Shown piece after piece: positions 18,549 to 27,366 of a DNA stretch of 64,000 bases. Origin of the DNA: Betaproteobacteria bacterium (GTDB lineage: Bacteria; Pseudomonadota; Gammaproteobacteria; Burkholderiales; SG8-39); NCBI GenBank assembly GCA_009693435.1, contig SHXF01000002.1, positions 1 to 64,000 of the forward strand, in the 5' to 3' direction. The translations under genes were made by a program, and so were the position numbers. How positions within the stretch are numbered: the stretch's first letter is position 1; every line of letters begins with the position of its first letter. Under the pieces are notes generated by a model. That model was not told the origin of the DNA. It searched no databases and worked only from the letters and a program-made list of their open reading frames with translations.

Positions 18549-19226
18549 TTAAAACCGGAAACGATCGGGTTGAAGGGCGTTGACGAGCGGAGGGAAATTC
18601 GTCTCGAACAGGTTTGTGCCGTGCCAGGAGCGCGGCACAGACGGCTCAGGATCGCAGGTCATCAGCCGCGCCGACATCACCGGGGGGTCCCCGACAATGG
18701 CGAATAGCCGGCCGCCCGGTTTCAACTGATCGAGAAAGGCGACCGGCAGCACGGGTGTCGACCCGGTCAGCACAACGATGTCGTAGGGTGCGTGCGCTTC
18801 CCAGCCTTGCGCCGCATCGCCCAGTTCTGTCGTGACGTTGACGGCCCCGTGGCGGGCCAGGTTGCGGCGCCCGAATGCGAGAAGCCTGGAATTGATTTCG
18901 ACGCTGAACACGTGCAGGGCACGGTGCGCGAGCAGTGCGGTGAGGTATCCGCTGCCGGTCCCGACCTCGAGTACCCTGTCACCTTTGCGTACCGAGAGTT
19001 CCTGCACGATGCGCGATTCGACCCTGGGCGCCATCATGCGCTCGCCTTCTCCCAGCGGTATTTCCAGATCGGAGAGAGCGAGATTGCGTTTATCGTCCGG
19101 GACGAATTCCTCCCGGCGCACCACATAGAGGAGGTCGAGAACATCCGGATCGAGGACTTCCCAGGTCCGGATTTGTTGCTCCACCATGTTGAAGCGGGCG
19201 TGTTCAATGTCGATCGTTGCGCTCAT
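18549..19226 (-). CDS. Protein-L-isoaspartate O-methyltransferase family protein
   Basis: A 225-residue SAM-dependent methyltransferase of the Pcm family. MSATIDIEHARFNMVEQQIR is followed by VRREEFVP, the SAM-binding VLEVGTGSGYLTALLA, FSVEINSRLL and the late GGRLFAIVG. The substrate-loop region reads MMAPRVESRIVQEL rather than the canonical iSqPymVA, so isoaspartyl repair activity is not certain. The ATG chosen gives this conserved N-terminus. Co-oriented with the rhodanese and tolC genes. Confidence 0.85.
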   Translation of the reverse strand: MSATIDIEHARFNMVEQQIRTWEVLDPDVLDLLYVVRREEFVPDDKRNLALSDLEIPLGEGERMMAPRVESRIVQELSVRKGDRVLEVGTGSGYLTALLAHRALHVFSVEINSRLLAFGRRNLARHGAVNVTTELGDAAQGWEAHAPYDIVVLTGSTPVLPVAFLDQLKPGGRLFAIVGDPPVMSARLMTCDPEPSVPRSWHGTNLFETNFPPLVNALQPDRFRF

Positions 19227-19391
19227 GGCTCGTTCTGCTCGATTAGCTGCGGTTCGTTCGGGAGCGTGGCAGTTTAGCATGACGGTCGTGGCCGGCCGCA
19301 CCGGCGATCCGGGCGGCAGACGTGCGCCGGACGGGCGATTCCACATAGCAGGCACAGCCACGCAATGTCGTCGAAATCCAAAGCGGCGGGG

Positions 19392-22300
19392 TCATTGCGC
19401 GATACTTTCTTTACCGGCCATCGGCGTCTCGGCCAACTCACCGGCGATCGGAGCGGCCGGCACGGTGCCGCTGGAAAGCCTGCGTTTCATCCAGGCGCCG
19501 AGGTCATCCAGATAGGTGTAGAGAACCGGCACCACGATCAAGGTCAACAGGGTCGAGGTGATCAATCCGCCAATTACCGCGTGGGCCATGGGTGCCCGCT
19601 GTTCGGAGCCCTCTCCGAGGCCCAGCGCGAGCGGGATCATTCCGAAAATCATGGCGAGGGTGGTCATTACGATGGGCCGCAGCCTGACACGGCCGGCCTC
19701 GATGATGGCCGTCACCCGGTCTTTTCCGGAGGCAAGCGCCTGGTTGATGAAGTCGACCAGCAGGATGGCATTCTTGGTGACCAGGCCCATCAGCATCACA
19801 AAGCCGATTATGGAAAAAATATTGAGTGTCGATCGAGCCAAGAGCAGCGCCAGCAGCACGCCCACCAGCGACAGCGGCAAAGAGGCCATGATGGCCAAAG
19901 GCTGCAGAAAAGAAGCGAACTGCGACGCGAGAATGAGGTAGATGAACACCACGCCCAGAGCCAGCGCGGTAAGGGCGTAGCCCATGGTTTCCTGTATGTC
20001 CTTGGTCGAGCCACCCATGACGAAACGATACCCGGGTTGCAGGCTGATGCGGGTGAGTTCGGCCTTGATGTCCTTTCCCAGGTCGCCGGCCGGCTTGCCG
20101 AACGCATTGGCCGTTACCAGCACTTCGCGCGTCAGATCCTTGCGGTTGATCTGCGTTGCGCCGGTCGTGGCGACGAATTCCGCGACCTGCCTGAGAGCGA
20201 TCATTTTCGGGCTGCCGTCCGCGTTCAGCAGATTGCTCGCCACGTAGATGCGCTCGAGGTCAGACGCGGTATTGCGCTCTACCTTCGCAAGCCGCACCTT
20301 GACGTCGTAAATCTCGTCATCGGGCGCTTTCCAGGTGCTTGCGGCCTCGCCGGCAAGCAAGGGGCGCAACGCCGCTCCGATGCGATCGACGCCGACGCCG
20401 AGGTCACTCGCCAACTCTCTGTTGAGACGCACGGCAAGTGTGGGCTTGGCCGCTTTCTGGCTCGAATCGACATCCACGACGCCGGGCAGCGAACGCATCA
20501 TGGTCATGACTTGCCGCGCCAGGCGGTCCAGTTCCTGAATGTCCTGACCCTGAATGCTGACTTGCAGCGGTTTGCCGCTTCCCACCGCCTGAAATACGCC
20601 GACATTCGTCACTTCGATCCCGGCGATGCGGGCGAGGCGTTCGCGAAACGGTTTTTGCAGTGCTTTCTGATTGGTGGAGCGCTCGCTGCGCTCCACCAGC
20701 TTGACGAAAATCGTCGCGTAGTTTTTCCCCAGTGCCGTGCCCGTATTCACGTTCGCGTAGGTATAGCGCACCTCCCGGAATTCACGCAGCGCCGCTTCGG
20801 CCTGCTGCACCTTGCCCTGCGTGAATTCCAGGGACGACCCGACTGGAGTGGACAGCTGCACCATCACTTCGCCGAGATCCGCTTCGGGAACGAATTCCGA
20901 GCCTATCCACGGCATTAGCGCGAAGCTGCCGAAGAAGCTGGCCAGCGCAAGCGCGATTACTGTCTTGCGGTGTTCCAGCGCCCAACCGAGCAGGCGTTGA
21001 TAGTGCATGCCTGCGCGCTCCACCAGCCGTTCGTTCAGGGCAAGAAACCGGGCAAGCCGGCCCTTGCCGTGGATGCCATGCGCGGCGGGATCGTACCAGA
21101 CGGCGGAGAGCATCGGATCGAGCGTGAATGAAACGAACATCGACAACAGTACCGCGGCGGCGACAGTGATGCCGAACTGGTGAAAGAACCGGCCGATGAT
21201 GCCGCCCATGAATCCCACAGGCAGGAACACCGCGACGATCGTGAATGTGGTTGCCATCACCGCCAGGCCGATTTCCCGGGTGCCGTCAAGCGCGGCCTGG
21301 CGGTGGGTCTTGCCCATGGCGAGGTGGCGAACGATGTTCTCGCGGACAACGATGGCATCATCGATCAGCAAACCGACACACAGCGACATCGCCATCAAGG
21401 TCAGCACATTGATGGAAAAGCCGAACGCATACATCACCAGAAACGTGCCGATCAGCGCAATCGGCAGTGTCAGGCCGGTAATGACGGTGCTGCGCCACGA
21501 GTTGAGAAACAGGAAGACGATGAGTATGGTGAGCACGGCGCCCTCTATGAGGGTGTGCTTCACATCGTTGACCGAATTGCGGATCCCCTGGGAGGTATTG
21601 CGCACCACCTCTAAACGAACGTCCTTCGGGAGGCGCTTTTCCAGTTCAACGATCGATTTTTGCACCGCATCGACGACATCGATGGTATTGGCATCCTGCG
21701 CCTTGACGATGTCGATGGCCAGCACCCGCTTGCCGTCAACCATGGCGACGCTTTCTTCTTCTTCCTGCCCGTCCACCACAGTTGCGACCTGCGACAGCAG
21801 CACCGGTTGTCCGCCACGGCGCGCGACGATGATTCCCCGAAACTGCTCCGGCCGCCCGATGCGGCCCTGTACCTGCACCAGCTGTTCGCGGTCGCGAGTG
21901 ACGAGGCTTCCGGCCGGGAGTTCCTGGTTCTCGGTGCGGATGGCATTGATGAGCTGATCCACGCCGATGCCGAACGCTTCCATTTCTCCGGGCTTGATGA
22001 AGATCTGGATTTCACGTTTCACGCCGCCTACGGTGGTCGCGCGGCCCACGCCGCGCACGTTTTCGATGCGCTTCTTGATGACTTGTTCGGTGAGCGTGGT
22101 CAGTTCGCGCAACGATTTGCCCTCGCTGCGCACTGCGACCGACAGGATCGGCAAGTCGTCGGGATTGAAACGCGAGACGCGCGGTTCCTTGATCTCCTTG
22201 CGGAATGTCGCACGGATCGCAGCGACTCTTTCACGCACATCCTGGGCCGCGAGCGCCGGGTTGATGGTCAGGTCGAATTCGACGATGACGACCGATTGGC

Positions 22301-22559
22301 CTTCATAGGACCTGGAAGAAAGCGTTTTTACCCCGCTGATGGTGTTGACCGCCTCTTCGATCCGGCGCGTGATATCGGTCTCTACAGCCTCCGGGGAGGC
22401 GCCGGGATATTCCGTCTGGACCACCACGACCGGAAAACTGACGTCGGGAAATTGCTCGACCGAAAGGCGCTGCGAAGCGAACACGCCCAGCACCAGCAGC
22501 GCCGCCATCATCATGGTGGCCAGCACCGGATTGGCAATCGATATGCGTGTGAACCACAT
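19392..22559 (-). CDS. RND-family (HAE1) efflux transporter permease
   Basis: A 1055-residue AcrB/MexB-type inner-membrane proton-driven pump. MWFTRISIANPVLATMMMAALL is TM1. The N-terminal periplasmic region has SVEQFPDVSFPVVVVQTEYPGASPE-type motifs. TM4 keeps the proton-relay Asp pair in GLLIDDAIVV, and TM10 keeps the Lys in LVTKNAILLVDF. AGMHYQRLLGWALEH marks the second repeat. The last residues vary and end with a short tail. It lies 24 bp after the membrane-fusion gene. Substrate range cannot be told; repression by the linked TetR is likely. Confidence 0.94.
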   Translation of the reverse strand: MWFTRISIANPVLATMMMAALLVLGVFASQRLSVEQFPDVSFPVVVVQTEYPGASPEAVETDITRRIEEAVNTISGVKTLSSRSYEGQSVVIVEFDLTINPALAAQDVRERVAAIRATFRKEIKEPRVSRFNPDDLPILSVAVRSEGKSLRELTTLTEQVIKKRIENVRGVGRATTVGGVKREIQIFIKPGEMEAFGIGVDQLINAIRTENQELPAGSLVTRDREQLVQVQGRIGRPEQFRGIIVARRGGQPVLLSQVATVVDGQEEEESVAMVDGKRVLAIDIVKAQDANTIDVVDAVQKSIVELEKRLPKDVRLEVVRNTSQGIRNSVNDVKHTLIEGAVLTILIVFLFLNSWRSTVITGLTLPIALIGTFLVMYAFGFSINVLTLMAMSLCVGLLIDDAIVVRENIVRHLAMGKTHRQAALDGTREIGLAVMATTFTIVAVFLPVGFMGGIIGRFFHQFGITVAAAVLLSMFVSFTLDPMLSAVWYDPAAHGIHGKGRLARFLALNERLVERAGMHYQRLLGWALEHRKTVIALALASFFGSFALMPWIGSEFVPEADLGEVMVQLSTPVGSSLEFTQGKVQQAEAALREFREVRYTYANVNTGTALGKNYATIFVKLVERSERSTNQKALQKPFRERLARIAGIEVTNVGVFQAVGSGKPLQVSIQGQDIQELDRLARQVMTMMRSLPGVVDVDSSQKAAKPTLAVRLNRELASDLGVGVDRIGAALRPLLAGEAASTWKAPDDEIYDVKVRLAKVERNTASDLERIYVASNLLNADGSPKMIALRQVAEFVATTGATQINRKDLTREVLVTANAFGKPAGDLGKDIKAELTRISLQPGYRFVMGGSTKDIQETMGYALTALALGVVFIYLILASQFASFLQPLAIMASLPLSLVGVLLALLLARSTLNIFSIIGFVMLMGLVTKNAILLVDFINQALASGKDRVTAIIEAGRVRLRPIVMTTLAMIFGMIPLALGLGEGSEQRAPMAHAVIGGLITSTLLTLIVVPVLYTYLDDLGAWMKRRLSSGTVPAAPIAGELAETPMAGKESIAQ

Positions 22560-22583
22560 GGCCGGACGCCAGGTTGGTGGCGG

Positions 22584-23774
22584 TTAGCCGCCGGTTCGCA
22601 CGGACTGAGGCCCTGCCGGACGGCTGCCGGCAACGGCGGGCCTGGCGGGTTCGGGCTGCGCTCGTGCAGGGGTGATGGTGACTGTCGCACCTGAACGCAA
22701 TCCACCCAGTTGCGTCCTGAGAATCTGGTCTCCGGGTTTCAATCCGTCCAGTGCTTCCAGCACGCCTTCATCGTCATTGCGCATGCCTATGGTTACAGGT
22801 TGGGTCGAAAGCCGGCCGCCGGTCAATCGCCATACCAGCCATTGGCTTCCCTCCCGAGACACCGCGGAACTCGGCAGCACCATTGCCTTTTCCCTTTTTT
22901 CAATGGTGAGATTACCTTTGGCAAACAGACCGCCGCGCAGCGCGCCGTCGCGATTCGGCAAGAGCGCATAGACGATGATCGACCGCGTCCCGCTTTGTGT
23001 CGAAGGGTTTATGCGCTCGATGCGGCCGGCAAATATCCGGTCGCCGTAGCCTTCTACGCGAAACTGAATTTCCTGGCCGGGACGCACGCTGGAAATGTCG
23101 GAGGCCGGGATGGCCGATTCGACCTCGAGCTCGCTCAGATCGACGAGCGCGAGGATCCTGGCGTCGATCGCGACCTTCTCGCCCGGTTGCGCCAGCCTTT
23201 GCGAGACTATGCCTGCAATCGGCGCCCGCACTGTGGTGTCTTCGAGTGACTTGCGCGCAATTGCGGCCTGCGCATCCACCGCTTTCAGTCTTGCTTCCGC
23301 CACCAGGTAGTTGCTTTCGGTGACGTCGAACGCGTTCTGCGATATGAATTTTTGCTTGAGCAGGGCATGCTGGTTTTCCCGGTTCTTCTCAGCCAGGACC
23401 AGCTGCGCCCGGGCGCCTTCCAGGTCCGCGAGCTTTTCCTGAAGTTTCGCCTGCGCCTCGATCGCATCGATGCGCGCCACGATCTGGCCGGCCTTGACCG
23501 GCTCTCCTTCCCGAACCGAAATCTCGCGCAGCTCGCCGCTCGCTTTTGCTTTCACGGTCGTCCAGTTGCGCGGCTGTAATGTGCCGGTCAGCGCTATCGA
23601 CCGGCGCATCTCGCTCAAACGGACGTCGTACAGGTCGCTCGCGGCAATCTCGATGGCCGGACGCGGGCTGTCGAGCGCAGGCGCGTCGCTTTTCGCGCTA
23701 ATGAACGCAGCGACGCCGCCGAACAATGCGGCGCCCATCAAGCTCAGGACGATGATGGAAGCGCGTCTTTTCAT
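22584..23774 (-). CDS. RND efflux membrane-fusion (adaptor) protein
   Basis: A 396-residue periplasmic adaptor. The N-terminal anchor ASIIVLSLMGAALFGGVAAFISA lacks a lipobox cysteine. A lipoyl half-motif is at VKAKASGELREISVREGEPVKAGQIVARID, and an alpha-hairpin runs over about residues 110-170 (KLQEKLADLEGARAQLVLAEKN). The second lipoyl half is VRAPIAGIVSQRLAQPGEKV, then a beta-barrel domain. The C-terminus is Pro/Ala rich. The ATG overlaps the TetR stop (ATGA), so regulator, adaptor and pump form one operon. Confidence 0.93.
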   Translation of the reverse strand: MKRRASIIVLSLMGAALFGGVAAFISAKSDAPALDSPRPAIEIAASDLYDVRLSEMRRSIALTGTLQPRNWTTVKAKASGELREISVREGEPVKAGQIVARIDAIEAQAKLQEKLADLEGARAQLVLAEKNRENQHALLKQKFISQNAFDVTESNYLVAEARLKAVDAQAAIARKSLEDTTVRAPIAGIVSQRLAQPGEKVAIDARILALVDLSELEVESAIPASDISSVRPGQEIQFRVEGYGDRIFAGRIERINPSTQSGTRSIIVYALLPNRDGALRGGLFAKGNLTIEKREKAMVLPSSAVSREGSQWLVWRLTGGRLSTQPVTIGMRNDDEGVLEALDGLKPGDQILRTQLGGLRSGATVTITPARAQPEPARPAVAGSRPAGPQSVRTGG

Positions 23775-24427
23775 GAAGTGCCCCCCCCGCTTTGAATGCC
23801 CCGCAACGCCGGCAGAAGCAGATCGATAAGGGTGCCAAAATAACGTTCCGCCGTCAGGGCGTTCGGCGCGCAGGCGGCGAGCGAATGCTGCCAGCAAGCA
23901 AAGTGAACCAGCGGTGCGATGACCAGATGAACCGCGGGTTCGAGATCGACCTGACGGAATTCGCCGCTGTCGATGCCGCGCTGCAATGCCCGTCGCACCA
24001 TGTCCAGCCCGCGCACCACCACTTCATCGTGATAAAACTGGGCCAGTTCCGGGAAGTTGCCGGCTTCAGCAATCATGAGTTTCGGGATGCCACCGACTTT
24101 AGACGAGCCGATCAGGCGCCACCAGCCATAAATGATAGCGCGTAGCAGATCCGACGCCGTCCCCTCGAAGTGCTCAACCAGGCGCTCGGCTTCGGTGATG
24201 GCCGGGATAATGGCGCTTCGCACCACTGCCTTGAACAGCGCGTCCTTGCTGTCGAAATAAAGGTAAAGCGTACCCTTGGACACACCGGCCCGGGAAGCGA
24301 CGTCTTCCAGTCGCGTTACGGCAAAGCCCTTTTCCACGAATAAATCCAGTGCCGCGGCGACGAGTTCGTCGGGCCGGTCGTCTTTGCGGCGTTCCCATCG
24401 TGGTTCGGATTTTGAGGCGGTGGCCAT
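23771..24427 (-). CDS. TetR/AcrR-family transcriptional repressor
   Basis: A 218-residue regulator heading the efflux operon. The N-terminal helix-turn-helix is ELVAAALDLFVEKGFAVTRLEDVASRAGVSKGTLYLYFDSKDAL (quoted in pieces: LFVEKGFAVTRLEDVA, then AGVSKGTLYLYFDSKD), which is highly typical. The ligand-binding C-terminal domain includes KLMIAEAGNFPELAQFYHDEV, characteristic of AcrR-like members. It overlaps the adaptor gene by 4 bp and is preceded by a strong sigma-70 promoter, so autorepression together with pump repression is the expected circuit. Confidence 0.94.
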   Translation of the reverse strand: MATASKSEPRWERRKDDRPDELVAAALDLFVEKGFAVTRLEDVASRAGVSKGTLYLYFDSKDALFKAVVRSAIIPAITEAERLVEHFEGTASDLLRAIIYGWWRLIGSSKVGGIPKLMIAEAGNFPELAQFYHDEVVVRGLDMVRRALQRGIDSGEFRQVDLEPAVHLVIAPLVHFACWQHSLAACAPNALTAERYFGTLIDLLLPALRGIQSGGGTS

Positions 24428-24440
24428 GGCGAAGTTATTA

Positions 24441-24483
24441 ACTGACTGGCCGGTAATATATACTTCAATGGCTCATCGGTCAA
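24441..24483 (-). promoter_or_regulatory. Sigma-70 promoter of the TetR-RND operon with candidate operator
   Basis: On the minus strand TTGACC (24478-24483) and TATATT (24455-24460) are separated by exactly 17 bp. The start point would fall near 24447, about 20 bp before the TetR ATG. An imperfect palindrome-like stretch, ACTGACTGGCCGGTAAT on the plus strand (24441-24457), overlaps the -10 and start point and is a reasonable place for TetR binding. Promoter match is direct; operator is inferred. Confidence 0.65.
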
Positions 24484-24611
24484 ACACTGATTCGTTTTGT
24501 AAGCGTGTGCTCACATAAGAGATAGACGCCTAAATTCAAAGATTCTACAAAGTGATTGGCGATAACGGCACAATTATTGTGCGTTGCACAAAGAATATCG
24601 TGTCACCCGTA

Positions 24612-25220
24612 TCATCCACGGATCAGCGCCATCGCCTCGTCGCAGCGCATCACCGTCGTAAGGTTGCGCAGGTCCGCCATGCTGGTTTCGTGAACCTCGG
24701 CGCGGTAAGTGGCGCAGCCATCAGAGAGCACCACCGTGTGATATCCCCGGGTATGCGCGTCGCGCGCCGTGGACGCGACGCCACCATTGGTGACCACGCC
24801 GCCCAGGATCAGAGTATCGATCCCGGCTTTACCCAGAACAAAGTCGAGACGGGACATAAAGAACGCGGAAAACGCGACCTTTTCCACACTCATGTCGACT
24901 GGCAGGAGGTCGTCCATCACCTGCTGGTCAAACGAGCCAGGCGCAAAATCCCCCTTGCGCAGGAACGGGCGCAACTTCCTGAGGTGATCTGCGATGAGTG
25001 GTTCGCCATTTCTGCCCGGGACCAGGGTGAACTGGGTGGCGACCACCCAACCACCGGCGCGGCGCATCGTGTCGGCCATCGTTTTCAACAAGGGGATCAC
25101 CGGTCCGAACTCCGGCGAAGTGGCGCCACCCCGCGCATAGGCTCCGTCGGGATGCAGGAATCCGTTCTGCATGTCGCACAGAAGCAGCGCGGTCTTTTCA
25201 GGATTGAATTGCGTAGTCAT
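24612..25220 (-). CDS. Isochorismatase-family hydrolase with Cys-to-Gly active site
   Basis: A 202-residue cysteine-hydrolase-fold protein. ALLLCDMQNGFLHPDG gives the catalytic Asp16 and VEKVAFSAFFMSRLD gives Lys114. The nucleophilic Cys of nicotinamidase/ureidoacrylate-type members is replaced: GVVTNGGVASTARDA has Gly147 seven residues before the conserved Asp, exactly as in EntB/PhzD isochorismatases, which do not need a cysteine. It is the last gene of a hydantoinase operon, 9 bp after hyuA. The amide-hydrolase role expected from context therefore conflicts with the active site. Substrate unknown. Confidence 0.85.
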   Translation of the reverse strand: MTTQFNPEKTALLLCDMQNGFLHPDGAYARGGATSPEFGPVIPLLKTMADTMRRAGGWVVATQFTLVPGRNGEPLIADHLRKLRPFLRKGDFAPGSFDQQVMDDLLPVDMSVEKVAFSAFFMSRLDFVLGKAGIDTLILGGVVTNGGVASTARDAHTRGYHTVVLSDGCATYRAEVHETSMADLRNLTTVMRCDEAMALIRG

Positions 25221-25229
25221 GAGCGTTTC

Positions 25230-27326
25230 CTATGTTGCCGAAATGATCAGATTGCCGAGACGGTCCACTTCCGCGCTCATATCCGGTTCGAGAAAGGTGG
25301 TGGCATCCGGCTGTTCGAAAAGCGCAGGGCCGGCGATTCGTGCGCCGACAGGCAGCATCAACCGGTCATACACGTGTGCCTCATGCCAGTCGCCAGCGAG
25401 CCAGACTTTGCGCGTGCCACGTGCCGATTTCACGACGCTCGATTGCGGACCCGGCGCAAGAAGGCCGAGATCGAATTTTCGGCGCTTGCCGATGACCGAG
25501 ACGCGCATGTTCAGGACGCGGATGGCGATGCCATTCAGAAGTTGGCCGAACGTCGACTGGTATTGGCGCTCGAACGCGTTACGTATCGTCTCCCGGCCGA
25601 GCCGGGCAATCCCTTCCAGCACGACCGGCACTCCAATGGTATGGGTCTGGCCTGCGTACAGCATGTCCAGTTCCAGCAGTTGTTCGATGCGCTCAAAACG
25701 CACCGAAGCGGTTTTCAGCACCGCTTTTCCGTCTTTCAGCATCGCGGCCAGTTGGCGGCGAAATGGCGCCAATTCCAGGGCATCGAGCGGACGATTGAGC
25801 GTCTGTACAAAATCGTGGCGCATGTCGGCAATGACGCAACCCAGCGCGCTGGTCACGCCGGGATAGCGCGGCACGATACCCGTGGCCACGCCGACCTCGC
25901 GCATCATGGCGCACACATGAAGCGCACCCCCACCGCCGAATGGCATGTAGGCGAAGCGCTTCGGATCGTGGCCGCGCTCCACCGAGACCAGCCGGATCGC
26001 GCCGGCCATTTTCGCATTGGCGACGCGAATGACCGCCTCGGCGGCCGCCATCACGTCCAGCCCCAGGGGCGCACCAATGGTCTTGGCGATTGCCGCTTTT
26101 GCGGCATCCACATCCAGCCGCGCCAAAGACCGCGAACCCGTATCGCCGCTGTTGCCGAGAGGCCGCTCTACATTGATCAACCCCAACACCACGTTCGCGT
26201 CGGTCACTGTCGGACCGAGTTCACCGTTGCGATTGCCCAAGCCATAGCAGACCGGACCTGGATTGGCGCCGGCCGACTCGGGACCCACTTGCAGCAGGCC
26301 GGACCGGTCGAGTTTGGCGATCGAGCCGCCCCCGGCACCGATCGTCGTGATTTCTATCATCGGCGTGCGTACCACCATGCCGAAGTCGATGGCGGTCTGG
26401 GCCGCCAGCGCCGATTCGCCATTCGCGATCAGCGATACGTCGAAAGAGGTGCCCCCCATGTCGCCGGTGATCACATTGTCGAATCCGGCCTCACGGGCAA
26501 TGTGAGCGCAGGCGATGACGCCGGCCGCGGGTCCCGACAGGGCGGTGCGCACCGGCAAGCGGCGAGCCGTCTCCACGGACATCACGCCGCCATTGGACTG
26601 CACAATCAGGATCTGGCCGCAGAAACCCTGTTCCCGCAACGTGGCCTCCAGTCGTTCCAGGTAATTGCCCACCACCGGCTGCAGCGCCGCGTTAAGCGAC
26701 GCGGTTGAAGCACGCTCGAATTCGCGTATCTCCGGCAGGATCTGCGAAGAGCACGACACATGGGCATTCGGCCACAGGCTCACCGCGGCTGCCAGCGCCG
26801 CCTGCTCGTTTGCAGTGTTGGCATAGGAGTTGATGAAAAATATGCACAGCGACTCCGCGCCCTGCGCCAGCAATTGCTTCGCAGCCTTCCTGACCTGCGG
26901 CAGCGACACCTTGCGATGGACGCTGCCGTCGGCAAGGGTGCGTTCGTCCACCTCGATCCGAAAATCACGCGCTACCAGCGGTTCGAACCGACCCCACAAG
27001 CCCCAGGTCTGCGGACGATCCCGGCGGCGCATTTCGAGCACGTCGCGAAATCCGCTGGTCGTGATCACTCCCGTGCGTGCGACCTTACGCTCAAGCAGCG
27101 CGTTCGTGCCCACGGTGGTGCCATGAACAACCGTGGCAATTTCGGCCATATCGGCGACCTGGGTCCGGATGCCTGCGATGAAACCAATGGACTGGTCGCC
27201 GCCGTTTGGACCGGCTGTGGAGGGTACCTTCGCCGTGCTCACGCGTCCGGCTGCTTCGTCAAGGAAAAAAACGTCGGTGTATGTGCCGCCGACGTCGACA
27301 CCGACTACAAATCGAGGCCTTATCAT
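25230..27326 (-). CDS. hyuA: Hydantoinase/oxoprolinase subunit A (HyuA-like)
   Basis: A 698-residue ATP-dependent hydantoinase A/5-oxoprolinase-type subunit. RFVVGVDVGGTYTDVFFLD is the ASKHA phosphate-binding start, VVHGTTVGTNALLERK follows, and VITGDMGGTSFDVSLI plus TIGAGGGSIAKLD are hallmark blocks. FAYMPFGGGGALHVCAM occurs near residue 470. The start is the ATG giving MIRPRFVVG; in-frame sequence upstream lacks homology. It lies 40 bp after hyuB, and together they would open a cyclic amide or lactam, or carboxylate a ketone, at ATP cost. Substrate not assignable. Confidence 0.9.
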   Translation of the reverse strand: MIRPRFVVGVDVGGTYTDVFFLDEAAGRVSTAKVPSTAGPNGGDQSIGFIAGIRTQVADMAEIATVVHGTTVGTNALLERKVARTGVITTSGFRDVLEMRRRDRPQTWGLWGRFEPLVARDFRIEVDERTLADGSVHRKVSLPQVRKAAKQLLAQGAESLCIFFINSYANTANEQAALAAAVSLWPNAHVSCSSQILPEIREFERASTASLNAALQPVVGNYLERLEATLREQGFCGQILIVQSNGGVMSVETARRLPVRTALSGPAAGVIACAHIAREAGFDNVITGDMGGTSFDVSLIANGESALAAQTAIDFGMVVRTPMIEITTIGAGGGSIAKLDRSGLLQVGPESAGANPGPVCYGLGNRNGELGPTVTDANVVLGLINVERPLGNSGDTGSRSLARLDVDAAKAAIAKTIGAPLGLDVMAAAEAVIRVANAKMAGAIRLVSVERGHDPKRFAYMPFGGGGALHVCAMMREVGVATGIVPRYPGVTSALGCVIADMRHDFVQTLNRPLDALELAPFRRQLAAMLKDGKAVLKTASVRFERIEQLLELDMLYAGQTHTIGVPVVLEGIARLGRETIRNAFERQYQSTFGQLLNGIAIRVLNMRVSVIGKRRKFDLGLLAPGPQSSVVKSARGTRKVWLAGDWHEAHVYDRLMLPVGARIAGPALFEQPDATTFLEPDMSAEVDRLGNLIISAT

Positions 27327-27366
27327 GAAACGCCTGCCGCGGTTTGATAGACCATGTTCTGCGCTC

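Noticed and set aside
19365..20918. 517-residue plus-strand open frame opposite the RND pump gene
   Set aside because: It is antisense to a pump with full family motifs; composition is Arg/His/Gln rich without recognisable domains, typical of high-GC antisense frames.
24552..26708. 718-residue plus-strand open frame opposite the isochorismatase and hyuA genes
   Set aside because: The minus-strand genes carry complete conserved motifs; the plus frame has none and no plausible ribosome site.
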